The notes beneath the pieces were generated by a model. It had not been told where the DNA came from, searched no databases, and saw nothing but the letters and a program-made list of their open reading frames with translations. From assembly GCA_016217765.1 (NCBI GenBank), contig JACRGP010000181.1, forward strand, positions 1 through 38,724: a stretch of 38,724 nucleotides of DNA, written 5' to 3'. Positions 17,192 to 24,762 of this stretch are shown one piece after another; the stretch's first letter is position 1; every line of letters begins with the position of its first letter. Source of the DNA: Nitrospinota bacterium. Lineage in GTDB: Bacteria > Nitrospinota > Nitrospinia > Nitrospinales > JACRGP01. A program made the position numbers and the translations under genes.

Positions 17192-17856
17192 GACTTATGT
17201 CCTCTATAAACCGCCAGAACTCCATCCACCATACCAGCTTTCTCAATAACTCTTGTGTATTGTAGTCGCCATTGTAGGGCGTTGGATATTGTCAAGTACC
17301 CCTGTGTTGGCGGATTTCTTTGAATTTCGACAGCAAGGTTGTTAAGTTCAATTTCATCTACCGGAAGGTTCTTCTCAGCCATGAAAGCTATCAAATCATC
17401 AACATTTCCTTCGTTGTCCAAGATGTCGCGCAACCCTTTTGTTATTTGAAAATCGGCGGTTTGCTTTGCCTTGACAAATATTGTGTCCGTTATTTTCAGT
17501 GTGGCCATGCGTAGTGCTTCATCATCATTTTTATCATAAACAAAAATGATTAACGAGTAGCCTAAACCATAGATTTTTTGACGTGCCGACTTAAAGGGGC
17601 ATGATGACTGCGGTTGTCGAATGCTTGTGACCTTCATGTCAACACAAAGATCAGGAAAATCTATTCCGCTTGCTGAACTCCCTTCTTCGAAGGAATAGCC
17701 CCTCTCTGTCAGGTATGTGCGAAACTTGTGCTCAAGATAAGTACCAACGGCTTTCCCATCGGTCACACCAAACAGCGATGGTTCAGGATGCTGGCTTTCC
17801 TCTGCTGAAAATGTGCTTGCTTCGGAACAGAGGGTTTGAATGATTAATTTTCTCAA
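17188..17856 (-). CDS. Probable type II restriction endonuclease (PD-(D/E)xK type)
   Basis: 222-aa protein with no family I can name with certainty. The segment GTYLEHKFRTYL, followed by GIDFPDLCVDMKVTS, reads as a PD-(D/E)xK nuclease core: an early acidic residue on a helix, then PD and D-M-K. The phrase FPDLCVDMKVTS resembles the usual declaration of substrate-specific type II enzymes. It is directly upstream of, and overlaps, the DNA methyltransferase gene, which strongly supports a restriction role. The start is TTG at 17856 with GGAG 6 nt upstream. Like its partner it is AT-rich. TTG starts in both genes may keep expression low. Alternative: a regulator or nicking enzyme; less likely given the motif. 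Confidence 0.72.
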   Translation of the reverse strand: MRKLIIQTLCSEASTFSAEESQHPEPSLFGVTDGKAVGTYLEHKFRTYLTERGYSFEEGSSASGIDFPDLCVDMKVTSIRQPQSSCPFKSARQKIYGLGYSLIIFVYDKNDDEALRMATLKITDTIFVKAKQTADFQITKGLRDILDNEGNVDDLIAFMAEKNLPVDEIELNNLAVEIQRNPPTQGYLTISNALQWRLQYTRVIEKAGMVDGVLAVYRGHKS

Positions 17857-17858
17857 GG

Positions 17859-17866
17859 ATGACTCC
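17859..17866. repeat. Right copy of 8-bp direct repeat atgactcc flanking the R-M cassette
   Basis: Same orientation as the copy at 15671-15678. On the minus strand it reads ggagtcat and supplies the GGAG ribosome site of the endonuclease gene. Confidence 0.4.
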
Positions 17867-17895
17867 AGATACCGCGAGAACAGTTATTTAGGGTT

Positions 17896-17919
17896 GAAAG
17901 AATCGGGGTTGTCCCCGAT
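17896..17919 (-). terminator. Rho-independent-like terminator after the carbamoyltransferase
   Basis: Read on the minus strand, a perfect 7-bp stem (atcgggg-acaa-ccccgat) starts 10 nt after the carbamoyltransferase TAG and is followed by tctttc, a modest T-rich tail. It would end the polysaccharide operon just before the restriction-modification cassette. Confidence 0.55.
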
Positions 17920-17929
17920 ACAACGTATT

Positions 17930-19744
17930 CTAATCCAGTTCGAACTGCTTTTTCCAGTCGCTATCCTCGGCGAGAGGCGGTTGGTCGAGTTTGTCGAGGA
18001 CGAAATTTTCCATGACGAGGCAGTCCATTTCCGTGCGCATGAAACATCGATAGGCGTCCTCGGGCGAGCAGACGATGGGTTCGCCGCGCACGTTGAACGA
18101 GGTGTTGATGAGGACCGGGCAACCCGTCTCCTCCTCGAACGCCTTGATCAGGTCATGGTACCGGGGATGGACTTCCCGGCCCACCGTCTGTATGCGGGCG
18201 GAATAATCGACATGCGTGACGGCCGGGACCCGCGACCGCGGGACGTTCAGCAGGTCGATGCCGAACAATTTTTTCTGCTCCTCGGTCATTTCCCGTTTCT
18301 TGTCCTCGCGGACGTCCGCCACCAGGAGCATATAGGGGCTTGGGGAATCCATATCGAACCATTCGTGGACCTTCTCCTCCAGCACGGAGGGGGCGAAGGG
18401 CCGGAACGATTCGCGGTGTTTTATTTTCAGGTTCATGACGGACTGCATTTTCGGGCTTCGCGCGTCGCCGATGATGCTTCGGGCTCCCAGGGCGCGCGGG
18501 CCGAATTCCATCCGCCCCTGGAACCAGCCGATCACTTTCTCGTCCTTCAACCGGCGCGCGGTTTCCCGGATCAGTTCCCGGTCGTCGAGCCGCCGGTAAG
18601 GGACCTTGTTCCGGTCGAGGAATTCCTTGATCCCGGCGTTGCCGTAACGCGGTCCCAGACAGGCTCCTTTCATGAAGTCTTTCCCGTTGACGCGTCTTTC
18701 CTTTCCGAGGACCTGGTGCCAGACGAACAGGGCGATGCCAAGCGCCCCGCCCGCGTCGCCGGCGGCGGGCTGGACCCAGATGCCGTCGAAGATTTTTTCC
18801 TTGAGGATTTTCCCGTTGCCCACGCAATTCAAGGCCACGCCGCCCGCCAGGCAGAGATTTTTCAGGCCGGTCAACTGGCGCGCGTGACGCGCCATCTTCA
18901 GCATGATCTCCTCGGTCACGGCCTGGAGCGACGCCGCGATGTCCATTTCCCGCTGGGTCAGCCGGGACTCCGGCCGGCGGGGCGGCCCCCCGAACAGAGC
19001 GTGAAATTTCTCGCCGGTCATGGTCAACCCCGAGACGTAGTTGAAATATTCCAGGTCCATGCGGAACGAACCGTCGTCGCGCAGGTCCAGCAGACGCTCC
19101 CGGATTAAATGCGCGTATTGGGGACGGCCGTAAGGGGCCAGGCCCATCACCTTGTACTCGCCGCTGTTGACCTTGAACCCCAGGTAATAAGTGAACGCGG
19201 AATAAAGCAGTCCCAGCGAGTGCGGGAACCGCAGTTCCTTGAGCATCTCCACGCGGTTGCCCCGTCCGGCGCAGATACTGGCGGTGGCCCATTCGCCGAC
19301 GCCGTCCATCGTCAACACGACCGCCTCCTCGAAAGGCGATGGGAAAAACGCGCTGGCCGCGTGCGATTCGTGATGCTCCGCGAACAGGACCGGGCCCCCG
19401 TAGCCCAGGTTCTCGCGGATGTTCCGGCGGGTCCATAATTTTTCCTTGAGCCACGGGGGAAGGGCCTTGAGATAAGACCGCAAGCCTTTCGGGGCCACGC
19501 TCAGGTAGGTCTCCAGGATCCGCTCGAACTTGATGAACGGCTTGTCGTAAAACCCGACGAAATTCAAGTCCTTCGCGGCGATGCCGCCTTCCTTGAGGCA
19601 GTATTCGACTGCCCGGAAAGGAAAATCTTGATCGTGTTTCTTGCGGGTGAAACGCTCTTCCTGCGCGGCGGCGACGATTTCGCCGTCAACGACCAGGCAA
19701 GCGGCGGAATCGTGGTAGAATGCGGAGATACCCAGAATATTCAT
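17930..19744 (-). CDS. NodU/CmcH-family carbamoyltransferase
   Basis: 604-aa enzyme of the O-carbamoyltransferase family, which activates carbamoyl phosphate with ATP and transfers the carbamoyl group to a sugar or antibiotic hydroxyl. The N-terminal Kae1-like domain starts MNILGISAFYHDSAACLVVDGEIV with EERFTRKKHD, and has the metal-binding HHESHAASAFF and TMDGVGEW. The C-terminal domain has LAGGVALNCVGNGKI, the typical GWFQGRMEFGPRALGARSIIGD, and VLINTSFNVRGEPIV. All landmarks are present and the length is normal. Neighbouring WbpA-like and DegT genes imply that it decorates a surface polysaccharide rather than a nodulation factor. Confidence 0.92.
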   Translation of the reverse strand: MNILGISAFYHDSAACLVVDGEIVAAAQEERFTRKKHDQDFPFRAVEYCLKEGGIAAKDLNFVGFYDKPFIKFERILETYLSVAPKGLRSYLKALPPWLKEKLWTRRNIRENLGYGGPVLFAEHHESHAASAFFPSPFEEAVVLTMDGVGEWATASICAGRGNRVEMLKELRFPHSLGLLYSAFTYYLGFKVNSGEYKVMGLAPYGRPQYAHLIRERLLDLRDDGSFRMDLEYFNYVSGLTMTGEKFHALFGGPPRRPESRLTQREMDIAASLQAVTEEIMLKMARHARQLTGLKNLCLAGGVALNCVGNGKILKEKIFDGIWVQPAAGDAGGALGIALFVWHQVLGKERRVNGKDFMKGACLGPRYGNAGIKEFLDRNKVPYRRLDDRELIRETARRLKDEKVIGWFQGRMEFGPRALGARSIIGDARSPKMQSVMNLKIKHRESFRPFAPSVLEEKVHEWFDMDSPSPYMLLVADVREDKKREMTEEQKKLFGIDLLNVPRSRVPAVTHVDYSARIQTVGREVHPRYHDLIKAFEEETGCPVLINTSFNVRGEPIVCSPEDAYRCFMRTEMDCLVMENFVLDKLDQPPLAEDSDWKKQFELD

Positions 19745-19807
19745 GCGGTTCGAGTCGTTATCCTCGGTTTGTTCCCATTCCCGCCATTGTAGTATTTCTG
19801 GCGGGGA

Positions 19808-21337
19808 TCAGGCAAGGAATTCCTTGATGACGCGGACCGTGTATTCCTGCCGTTCCGGGGTCAGTTCGGGATAGATGGGCAGGGCCAGCGTTTCCAGCGC
19901 CGCCTTCTCGGACTCCGGGAAATCGCCCTGCCGGTATCCCAGGGAGGCAAAACATTCTTGCAGATGCAACGGCAGGGGATAGTAAATCTCCGTCTGCACC
20001 TTTTTTTCCTGTAAAAACTTCTTCAGATCGTCCCGGCGATTTTTCACGCGCACCACGTATTGGTTGTAAACGTGGCGCGGAACCAACTCGCGCGGCGCCT
20101 GGACATGCTCCTGCAGTCCGGCTTCGGACAACAACCGGTCGTAGCGGAATGCGTTCTGCCTCCGTTTTTCGGTCCAGCTCTCGAGGTAGTTGAGCTTGGC
20201 GTAGATCGCCGCCGCCTGCAGGGTGTCCAGACGGAAATTTCCGCCCACCACTTTGTGATAATACTTGGGTTTGGCGCCGTGCGTCCGCAGTATGACCAGT
20301 TTTTGGTAGATCTCCTCGGACGACACCGTCACCATGCCCGCGTCGCCCAACCCGCCGAGGTTCTTCGTAGGGAAAAAGGAAAAACAGCCGTAGTCGCCCA
20401 ACGATCCAGCCCTGCGGCCCTGGTATGAGGCGCCGATGGCCTGCGCCGCGTCTTCGATCACGGCCAGCCCGTGTTTTCTCGCCGTCTCCAGGAGCGGGTC
20501 CATGTCCGCGCACTGTCCGTAGAGGTGGACGGGTATGACGGCCTTGGTTTTTTTCGAGACCTTGCTTTCGACCTGGTCCGGGTTCAAGTTGTAGGTCGCG
20601 GGGTCGATGTCCACGAACACGGGCCGCGCCCCAACCCGGACGATCGACCCCGCGGTGGCGTAAAAAGTGAACGGCGTGGCGATAACCTCGTCGCCGGGGC
20701 CGACATTGGCGGCCATCAGGGAAATCAGCAGGGCGTCCGTCCCCGAGGAGACGCCGACGGCGTAACGGCATTGGCAATATTGGGCGATTTTTTCCTCCAG
20801 GCGGGCGACGTGGGGGCCGAGGATGAAATGTCCCGACCGCAGGACCTCGGCCATTTCCCGCTCCATGTCGAACAGGATCTCGTGATAGGACGCCGGGATG
20901 TCCAGCAAGGGAACGCGGTCGTCCGATTTGTCCCCGGCTTGCAGAATTTCCAGGACCTCTCCGGCCGTGCGCGCCTTGATGTCGGCGCCCTTGAACGTCT
21001 CCGGAGCCGCGGTCGCCACGCCGTCCAGTCCCAAGGCGCGGACGGCCTTTACGGTCATGGCCGGGCCGAAATCCAGTCCGGAGGAATCCAGGGACTCCTG
21101 GATGTCCGCGGCCGTCTGAGACAGGATGGCGATCCCCTCCAGCAGGCGCTTCAATTCCGTTCTCGCGGCGCGGTCGCCCCCGTTTTGCCGGAGGTCCTCG
21201 TAGAGCGCCGGTATGGACGAGGAAAGGACCCAGCCTTTCAGTTCTTTTTTCCGGCACCGCTCCAGGACCTCGGCTTCCAGGCCGGATTTTTTTTGCAGGG
21301 CCCTCATTAGAAGATCGGTATTCAACAAATATTGCAT
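19808..21337 (-). CDS. DegT/DnrJ-type sugar aminotransferase with N-terminal PIN-like extension
   Basis: 509 aa, about 130 longer than a normal DegT/WbpE aminotransferase. The C-terminal part (from about residue 140) is complete: RSGHFILGPHVARLEE, VGVSSGTDALLI, a PFTFYATAGSI region, VIEDAAQAIGA, and the PLP lysine in SFFPTKNLGGLGD. It should transfer an amino group to a nucleotide-keto-sugar, possibly the 3-keto product of the WbpA-type pathway. Residues 1-120 look like a PIN domain (LLNTDLLMRALQKK, then SGLDFGPAMTVKAVRALGLD). The expected acidic residues are altered: NTD in place of DTN, and FGPA in place of FxDA. The upstream region has no strong ribosome site for the ATG at 21337. No frameshift separates the parts. 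Confidence 0.88.
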   Translation of the reverse strand: MQYLLNTDLLMRALQKKSGLEAEVLERCRKKELKGWVLSSSIPALYEDLRQNGGDRAARTELKRLLEGIAILSQTAADIQESLDSSGLDFGPAMTVKAVRALGLDGVATAAPETFKGADIKARTAGEVLEILQAGDKSDDRVPLLDIPASYHEILFDMEREMAEVLRSGHFILGPHVARLEEKIAQYCQCRYAVGVSSGTDALLISLMAANVGPGDEVIATPFTFYATAGSIVRVGARPVFVDIDPATYNLNPDQVESKVSKKTKAVIPVHLYGQCADMDPLLETARKHGLAVIEDAAQAIGASYQGRRAGSLGDYGCFSFFPTKNLGGLGDAGMVTVSSEEIYQKLVILRTHGAKPKYYHKVVGGNFRLDTLQAAAIYAKLNYLESWTEKRRQNAFRYDRLLSEAGLQEHVQAPRELVPRHVYNQYVVRVKNRRDDLKKFLQEKKVQTEIYYPLPLHLQECFASLGYRQGDFPESEKAALETLALPIYPELTPERQEYTVRVIKEFLA

Positions 21338-21387
21338 GGGATCGTATCGGGAATGAACGTTGGAGGAAACGGTCCGGGAACGGACCC

Positions 21388-22692
21388 TCAGGCTTTGACG
21401 ATTTTATCCGATTTGATTTTCGCGCAGGCGTTGCGCGTATCCACCACGATTTTGGACCGCTCGACGATGGCTGGATAATCGTACTCCGAATGGTCGGTCA
21501 AGATCACGGTTATATCAAACCTTTCCAGGTTTTTCAAAGACGCGCTGGCTTTGCCCACGAATTGCGGGTATTCCCGCTTGGGGCCGACCGCGGGGATGTA
21601 GGGATCGTTGTATTCCACCGCCGCGCCCAGCCGCTCGAGAACGTCCATGATCTTGAAGCTGACCGATTCGCGGTCGTCGTCCACGTCTTTTTTGTAAGCC
21701 AGGCCGAGGAGCAGGACTTGACTGCCCTTCACGCTTTTCCCGGCGGCGTTCAGCGCGTGAAAAATTTTCTGGACCACGTAATCGGGCATGGAAACGTTGA
21801 TCTCCCCCGCCAGTTCGATGAAACGCGTGGAGACGCCGTATTCCCGCGCCTTCCAAGTCAGGTAAAAGGGGTCGATGGGGATGCAGTGCCCGCCGAGGCC
21901 GGGACCGGGATAAAAAGGCATATACCCGAACGGCTTGGTTTTGGCGGCCTCGATCACCTCCCAGATGTCGATCCCCATCTTGTCGAATACGATCTTGAGT
22001 TCGTTGACCAGCGCGATGTTCACGGAGCGGAAGATGTTCTCCATCAGTTTGACGGCCTCGGCCACCATGGCGCTCGATACCGGGACCGTTCTGGAAACGA
22101 TGGCGGAATAGAGGGCGTTGGCGGCTTCCATGGCGTAAGCGGTATCCGCGCCGATCACCTTAGGGATATTGGCGGTGTGGTACTGCTTGTTGTTGGGGTC
22201 CTCGCGCTCGGGGGAAAAAGCGACGTAAAAATCCTCGTTGGCTTTAAGCCCGCTCCCCTCCTCCAGTTCCGGGCCCAGCGCTTCCCGCGTCGTGCCGGGA
22301 TAGGTCGTGGACTCCAACACGATCAGCTTGCCTTTGGCCAGATGGGGCGCGATCCGGCGGGCGGTGGAAACGATGAAGCTCATGTCCGGTTCCCGGTTGT
22401 GGTTGAGCGGGGTCGGGACGCAGATGAGGACGCAGTCCAAACCGGCGACGGCGGAAAAATCGCCGGTCGCGGCGAACCGTCCCGTGGCGTTCAAGCCGCG
22501 GATGGATTCCGCGGGGATATGGCGGATATAACTTTCGCCCCTGGCCAACCGGTCGATTTTGGACCGGTCGATATCGAGCCCGACGACATGAAAACCCGCC
22601 TTGCCGAACGCGATCGCCAGGGGAAGCCCCACGTAACCCAGACCGACCACTCCGACCCGGGCCGTTTTTCCTTTGATTTTTTCAAGCAACAT
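21388..22692 (-). CDS. wbpA: UDP-N-acetylglucosamine 6-dehydrogenase (WbpA-type)
   Basis: NAD-dependent nucleotide-sugar dehydrogenase that oxidises C6 of UDP-GlcNAc to the uronic acid. The track start is 22719, but the ATG at 22692 has GAGG 8 nt upstream and gives MLLEKIKGKTARVGVVGLGYVG, the usual family start (434 aa). The Rossmann glycine motif is GVVGLGYVGLP; the central domain contains KLMENIFRSVNIALVNEL; the catalytic Cys is in PGPGLGGHCIPIDPF; the C-terminal domain has LLGLAYKKDVDDDRES. The GGHCIPIDP context fits the WbpA/TviB/WecC group rather than UDP-glucose dehydrogenase. It is followed by the DegT aminotransferase, as wbpA and wbpE co-occur in aminouronate pathways, but no WbpB-like oxidoreductase is present here. 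Confidence 0.88.
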   Translation of the reverse strand: MLLEKIKGKTARVGVVGLGYVGLPLAIAFGKAGFHVVGLDIDRSKIDRLARGESYIRHIPAESIRGLNATGRFAATGDFSAVAGLDCVLICVPTPLNHNREPDMSFIVSTARRIAPHLAKGKLIVLESTTYPGTTREALGPELEEGSGLKANEDFYVAFSPEREDPNNKQYHTANIPKVIGADTAYAMEAANALYSAIVSRTVPVSSAMVAEAVKLMENIFRSVNIALVNELKIVFDKMGIDIWEVIEAAKTKPFGYMPFYPGPGLGGHCIPIDPFYLTWKAREYGVSTRFIELAGEINVSMPDYVVQKIFHALNAAGKSVKGSQVLLLGLAYKKDVDDDRESVSFKIMDVLERLGAAVEYNDPYIPAVGPKREYPQFVGKASASLKNLERFDITVILTDHSEYDYPAIVERSKIVVDTRNACAKIKSDKIVKA

Positions 22693-22721
22693 CGATTGTC
22701 CTCGGTATTTTTTTTCCATCC

Positions 22722-22733
22722 GATAGCGCTATC
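22722..22733. promoter_or_regulatory. Perfect 12-bp palindrome upstream of the dehydrogenase
   Basis: gatagcgctatc is a perfect palindrome lying about 30 nt before the chosen ATG of the dehydrogenase, a plausible operator position. No regulator in the window can be tied to it. Confidence 0.3.
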
Positions 22734-22902
22734 CCGTCCCAGCCCCGATGGGCGCGACCGCTCCCGGGACGAACATTCGCGCGGGTCTGGAAAACCGCGC
22801 CGCTCCCGGAGGACGGCGGGAGCAGTTTGCCTGAATCTTTTGCCGCCGTCAAGGAAAGCGGGGCTGGCCATTTTTATTTCGGAGGCGCCGCCAAACTACG
22901 GC

Positions 22903-23313
22903 TCATGTAATAACATTACCAGGAAGAACGGAGCGCGCGGCATCTCTGACCTTTTTTGCAATAACAATGGCTTTTTCCGCTTCCGCGCGCGTAATAGGTT
23001 CCCAATCGCCAGGATACCTGGCCTCCATCGAGTACCTGTTTAAAACATGCAACTGGATGCCTTTCAAGCCGGGCGAAAATGCCATCGCAAGGTTTTCGAG
23101 TAATATGAGATCATGGGTTTTGGGGAAATCCACTTCATGAAAGACAAGGAGGGCCTTTAGATATTTTTCGGCGCATTGCTGGGCATGGAAGCAGGCCGTG
23201 TCGAATGGGCAATCGTTTTCCAGAGTCAGGGTATGTTCCGCATTGCGCAAGTCGTGCTCGGCCTTTTCAATCCATTGTCGAGTCAGTTTTGCCTTGTCAG
23301 GCGGCCCGTTCAT
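22903..23313 (-). CDS. HEPN-domain protein (putative toxin of an MNT/HEPN pair)
   Basis: 136-aa all-helical protein of the HEPN family (PF05168 type). Typical features are WIEKAEHDLRNAE near the N-terminus, CFHAQQCAEKYLKALL at about 40-56, FPKTHDL, and LNRYSMEARYPGDW. In such pairs the HEPN member is an RNA-targeting toxin that is silenced by its nucleotidyltransferase partner. I do not see a clear R-x4-6-H ribonuclease motif, so activity is uncertain and it may be a substrate-binding HEPN. Its start lies 17 nt inside the end of the upstream nucleotidyltransferase gene, so the two are translated together. Confidence 0.85.
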   Translation of the reverse strand: MNGPPDKAKLTRQWIEKAEHDLRNAEHTLTLENDCPFDTACFHAQQCAEKYLKALLVFHEVDFPKTHDLILLENLAMAFSPGLKGIQLHVLNRYSMEARYPGDWEPITRAEAEKAIVIAKKVRDAARSVLPGNVIT

Positions 23314-23617
23314 AAACCACTTTCCCCTCCTTCAATGCCGGATAAATGAGGGCGCCTTTGGCGTTGCGGTATTTCTCGATTTCGTCCGGCGTTACGACGA
23401 TGACATCCAAGGGCAAAGTGCGGTCGGCCAAGGCAAGGTCGATCTCCGCCGCCTTTTGGCGCTTTGAGCCTTCCACCCGCATCACCACCAGCAAATCCAC
23501 ATCGCTGTCCCTGGTGGGGGTTCCGCAAGCATATGAACCAAACAATATGATCTTATCCGGTTGAAACCGGTTGGCTATCGTTTCCACCATGCGGTTTATT
23601 ACTTCATGGTTCGTCAT
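23297..23617 (-). CDS. MNT-type nucleotidyltransferase (putative antitoxin)
   Basis: 106-aa minimal nucleotidyltransferase. The motif ILFGSYACGTPTRDSDVDLLVV holds the GS loop and the D-x-D metal pair of the pol-beta superfamily. A further acidic residue is in LDVIVVTPDEIEKY. The track start at 23629 is a TTG; the ATG at 23617 has GGAG 6 nt upstream and is preferred. Small MNT proteins silence a HEPN partner by AMP-ylating it, and the HEPN gene follows immediately. The pair lies between polysaccharide genes and the rpmH cluster. Confidence 0.87.
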   Translation of the reverse strand: MTNHEVINRMVETIANRFQPDKIILFGSYACGTPTRDSDVDLLVVMRVEGSKRQKAAEIDLALADRTLPLDVIVVTPDEIEKYRNAKGALIYPALKEGKVVYERAA

Positions 23618-23629
23618 TTTCTTCTCCAA

Positions 23630-24011
23630 AATATCTCAGGTCATGCCGTTGCACAAATCGTCTCTCGGCTCTCATCCAAGCCGACATACTTGACTTGTCC
23701 CAGACTAGCCGGAATTTTCTTATAGTTGCCGTTGGCGAAAGCTCGTCAGGGGTTCATTACCGAACTCTTTCTGGGTTTCGGCTTGCCGGAACCTGGCGCG
23801 TTATAGTGTACTGGAATTCCGGGTATCCATCAAGCAAGCTGGTTGAACCCGCCGCGAATTCCCCCTTGACAAGCCGGGGCGCCGATGAAATAATCGCTCA
23901 TCGCCTCTGAAGCCCTTGAAACCTCGCTTCGCTAATAACGAATTGCAATTGAACGCGTTATTGACAAAGATATTATCATATCAGGATATCTCGTAACGGA
24001 AAGGCCGGAAA
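23630..24011. other. Gene-free intergenic region upstream of rpmH
   Basis: About 380 bp with no convincing gene. The 71-codon ORF at 23695-23910 has no recognisable motif and atypical composition. The string cccccttgacaag at about 23864 matches part of the dispersed hairpin repeat, so this may hold a decayed copy. The last ~80 bp are AT-rich and probably carry the rpmH promoter. No dnaA gene or clear cluster of DnaA boxes is visible. Confidence 0.6.
23961..23990 (+). promoter_or_regulatory. Possible sigma-70 promoter for the rpmH operon
   Basis: A perfect -35 box ttgaca at 23961-23966 lies in an AT-rich stretch about 45 nt upstream of rpmH. The -10 is weak: gatatc with an 18-nt spacer. Position and context suit a ribosomal-protein operon promoter, but the -10 match is poor. 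Confidence 0.35.
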
Positions 24012-24146
24012 ATGAAACGCACGTATCAGCCGAAAAACATTAGAAGAAAACGCACCCACGGGTTCCGGGCCAGGATGGCCACCGTCGGCGGAAGAAAAGT
24101 TTTGTCCAGCAGAAGACGAAAGGGAAGAAAACGGCTTACTGTCTGA
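24012..24146 (+). CDS. rpmH: 50S ribosomal protein L34
   Basis: A 44-aa gene too short for the ORF track. The protein starts [20 protein letters not shown] and continues through [11 protein letters not shown] to a very basic end, the standard L34 sequence and exact family length. It opens the conserved rpmH-rnpA-yidD-yidC-mnmE cluster, with rnpA starting 2 nt after its stop. A GGAAAGG-like ribosome site precedes the ATG. Confidence 0.98.
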   Translation: MKRTYQPKNIRRKRTHGFRARMATVGGRKVLSSRRRKGRKRLTV

Positions 24147-24148
24147 CG

Positions 24149-24499
24149 ATGGCCGGTCAATCGTTTGGGAAACGCGAAAGACTGCTCAAACGGTTCGAGT
24201 TCGAAAACGTGATGGACAAGGGACGGAAGACCCGTATCGGGGACATCTGCACGGTCTTTTGTCTGAAAAACGGCTTGGACCGCCATCGGCTGGGGATCAT
24301 CTCCTCCCGGAAAATAGGCAACGCGCCGCAACGCAACCGTTCCAAGCGCCGGATGCGCGAGGCGTTCCGCCGTATCAAGAACGCCATCCCAACGCCCATG
24401 GACATCGTGATCATCGTGGGAAAAGGCGCGGCCCCTCTGTCTTTTCCGGTCCTCCAGGAAAAAATCGGACAGACCCTTCGCTGTAAGAGGCAACCCTGA
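24149..24499 (+). CDS. rnpA: Ribonuclease P protein component
   Basis: 116-aa basic protein that binds the RNase P RNA and helps cleave tRNA 5' leaders. Family landmarks are the N-terminal FGKRERLLKRFEFENVMDKGRK, the central RLGIISSRKIGNAPQRNRSKRRMREAFRR (RNR-x-KR-x2-RE helix) and DIVIIVGKGAAPL. Length is normal. The ATG follows the rpmH stop by 2 nt, so the two are probably coupled. Confidence 0.96.
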   Translation: MAGQSFGKRERLLKRFEFENVMDKGRKTRIGDICTVFCLKNGLDRHRLGIISSRKIGNAPQRNRSKRRMREAFRRIKNAIPTPMDIVIIVGKGAAPLSFPVLQEKIGQTLRCKRQP

Positions 24500-24532
24500 C
24501 GCGACCGTCGCCGCCCATCCAAGGTCAAATCG

Positions 24533-24745
24533 ATGCTGAACCGTCTCCTCAAATCCGTCATCAGATGTTATCAGAAGTTCATATCCCCTTTTCTCATCCC
24601 CTCCTGCCGCTTTTATCCAAGCTGTTCGGAGTACGCGGCGCAGGCTTTGGAACGGTTCGGTTTTTTCGGGGCTCTTCGCCGCATCGTCGCGCGGCTGTCC
24701 AAATGTCATCCGTACCATGACGGGGGATTCGATCCCGTAAAATAA
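24533..24745 (+). CDS. yidD: Membrane protein insertion efficiency factor YidD
   Basis: 70-aa protein with an N-terminal amphipathic helix (LLKSVIRCYQKFISPFL). The conserved Cys-rich core is SCRFYPSCSEYAAQALERFG, with the end KCHPYHDGGFDPVK. It assists YidC-dependent membrane protein insertion at the inner membrane and lies in its usual place between rnpA and yidC. The gene starts 33 nt after rnpA and ends 17 nt before yidC. Confidence 0.96.
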   Translation: MLNRLLKSVIRCYQKFISPFLIPSCRFYPSCSEYAAQALERFGFFGALRRIVARLSKCHPYHDGGFDPVK

Positions 24746-24762
24746 TTTTTTTGGAGGTTGCG

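Noticed and set aside
23869-23900. ttgaca with a downstream aataat as a promoter for rpmH
   Set aside because: The ttgaca belongs to the repeat string cccccttgacaag, also present at 14961, so the match is probably incidental; the closer site at 23961 is better placed.
23695-23910. 71-codon plus-strand ORF upstream of rpmH
   Set aside because: No motif, ribosome site or neighbour relation, and it contains a fragment of the dispersed repeat.
23640-24011. Origin of replication near rpmH
   Set aside because: rpmH often lies near dnaA and oriC, but no dnaA gene and no cluster of ttatccaca-like boxes is visible here.
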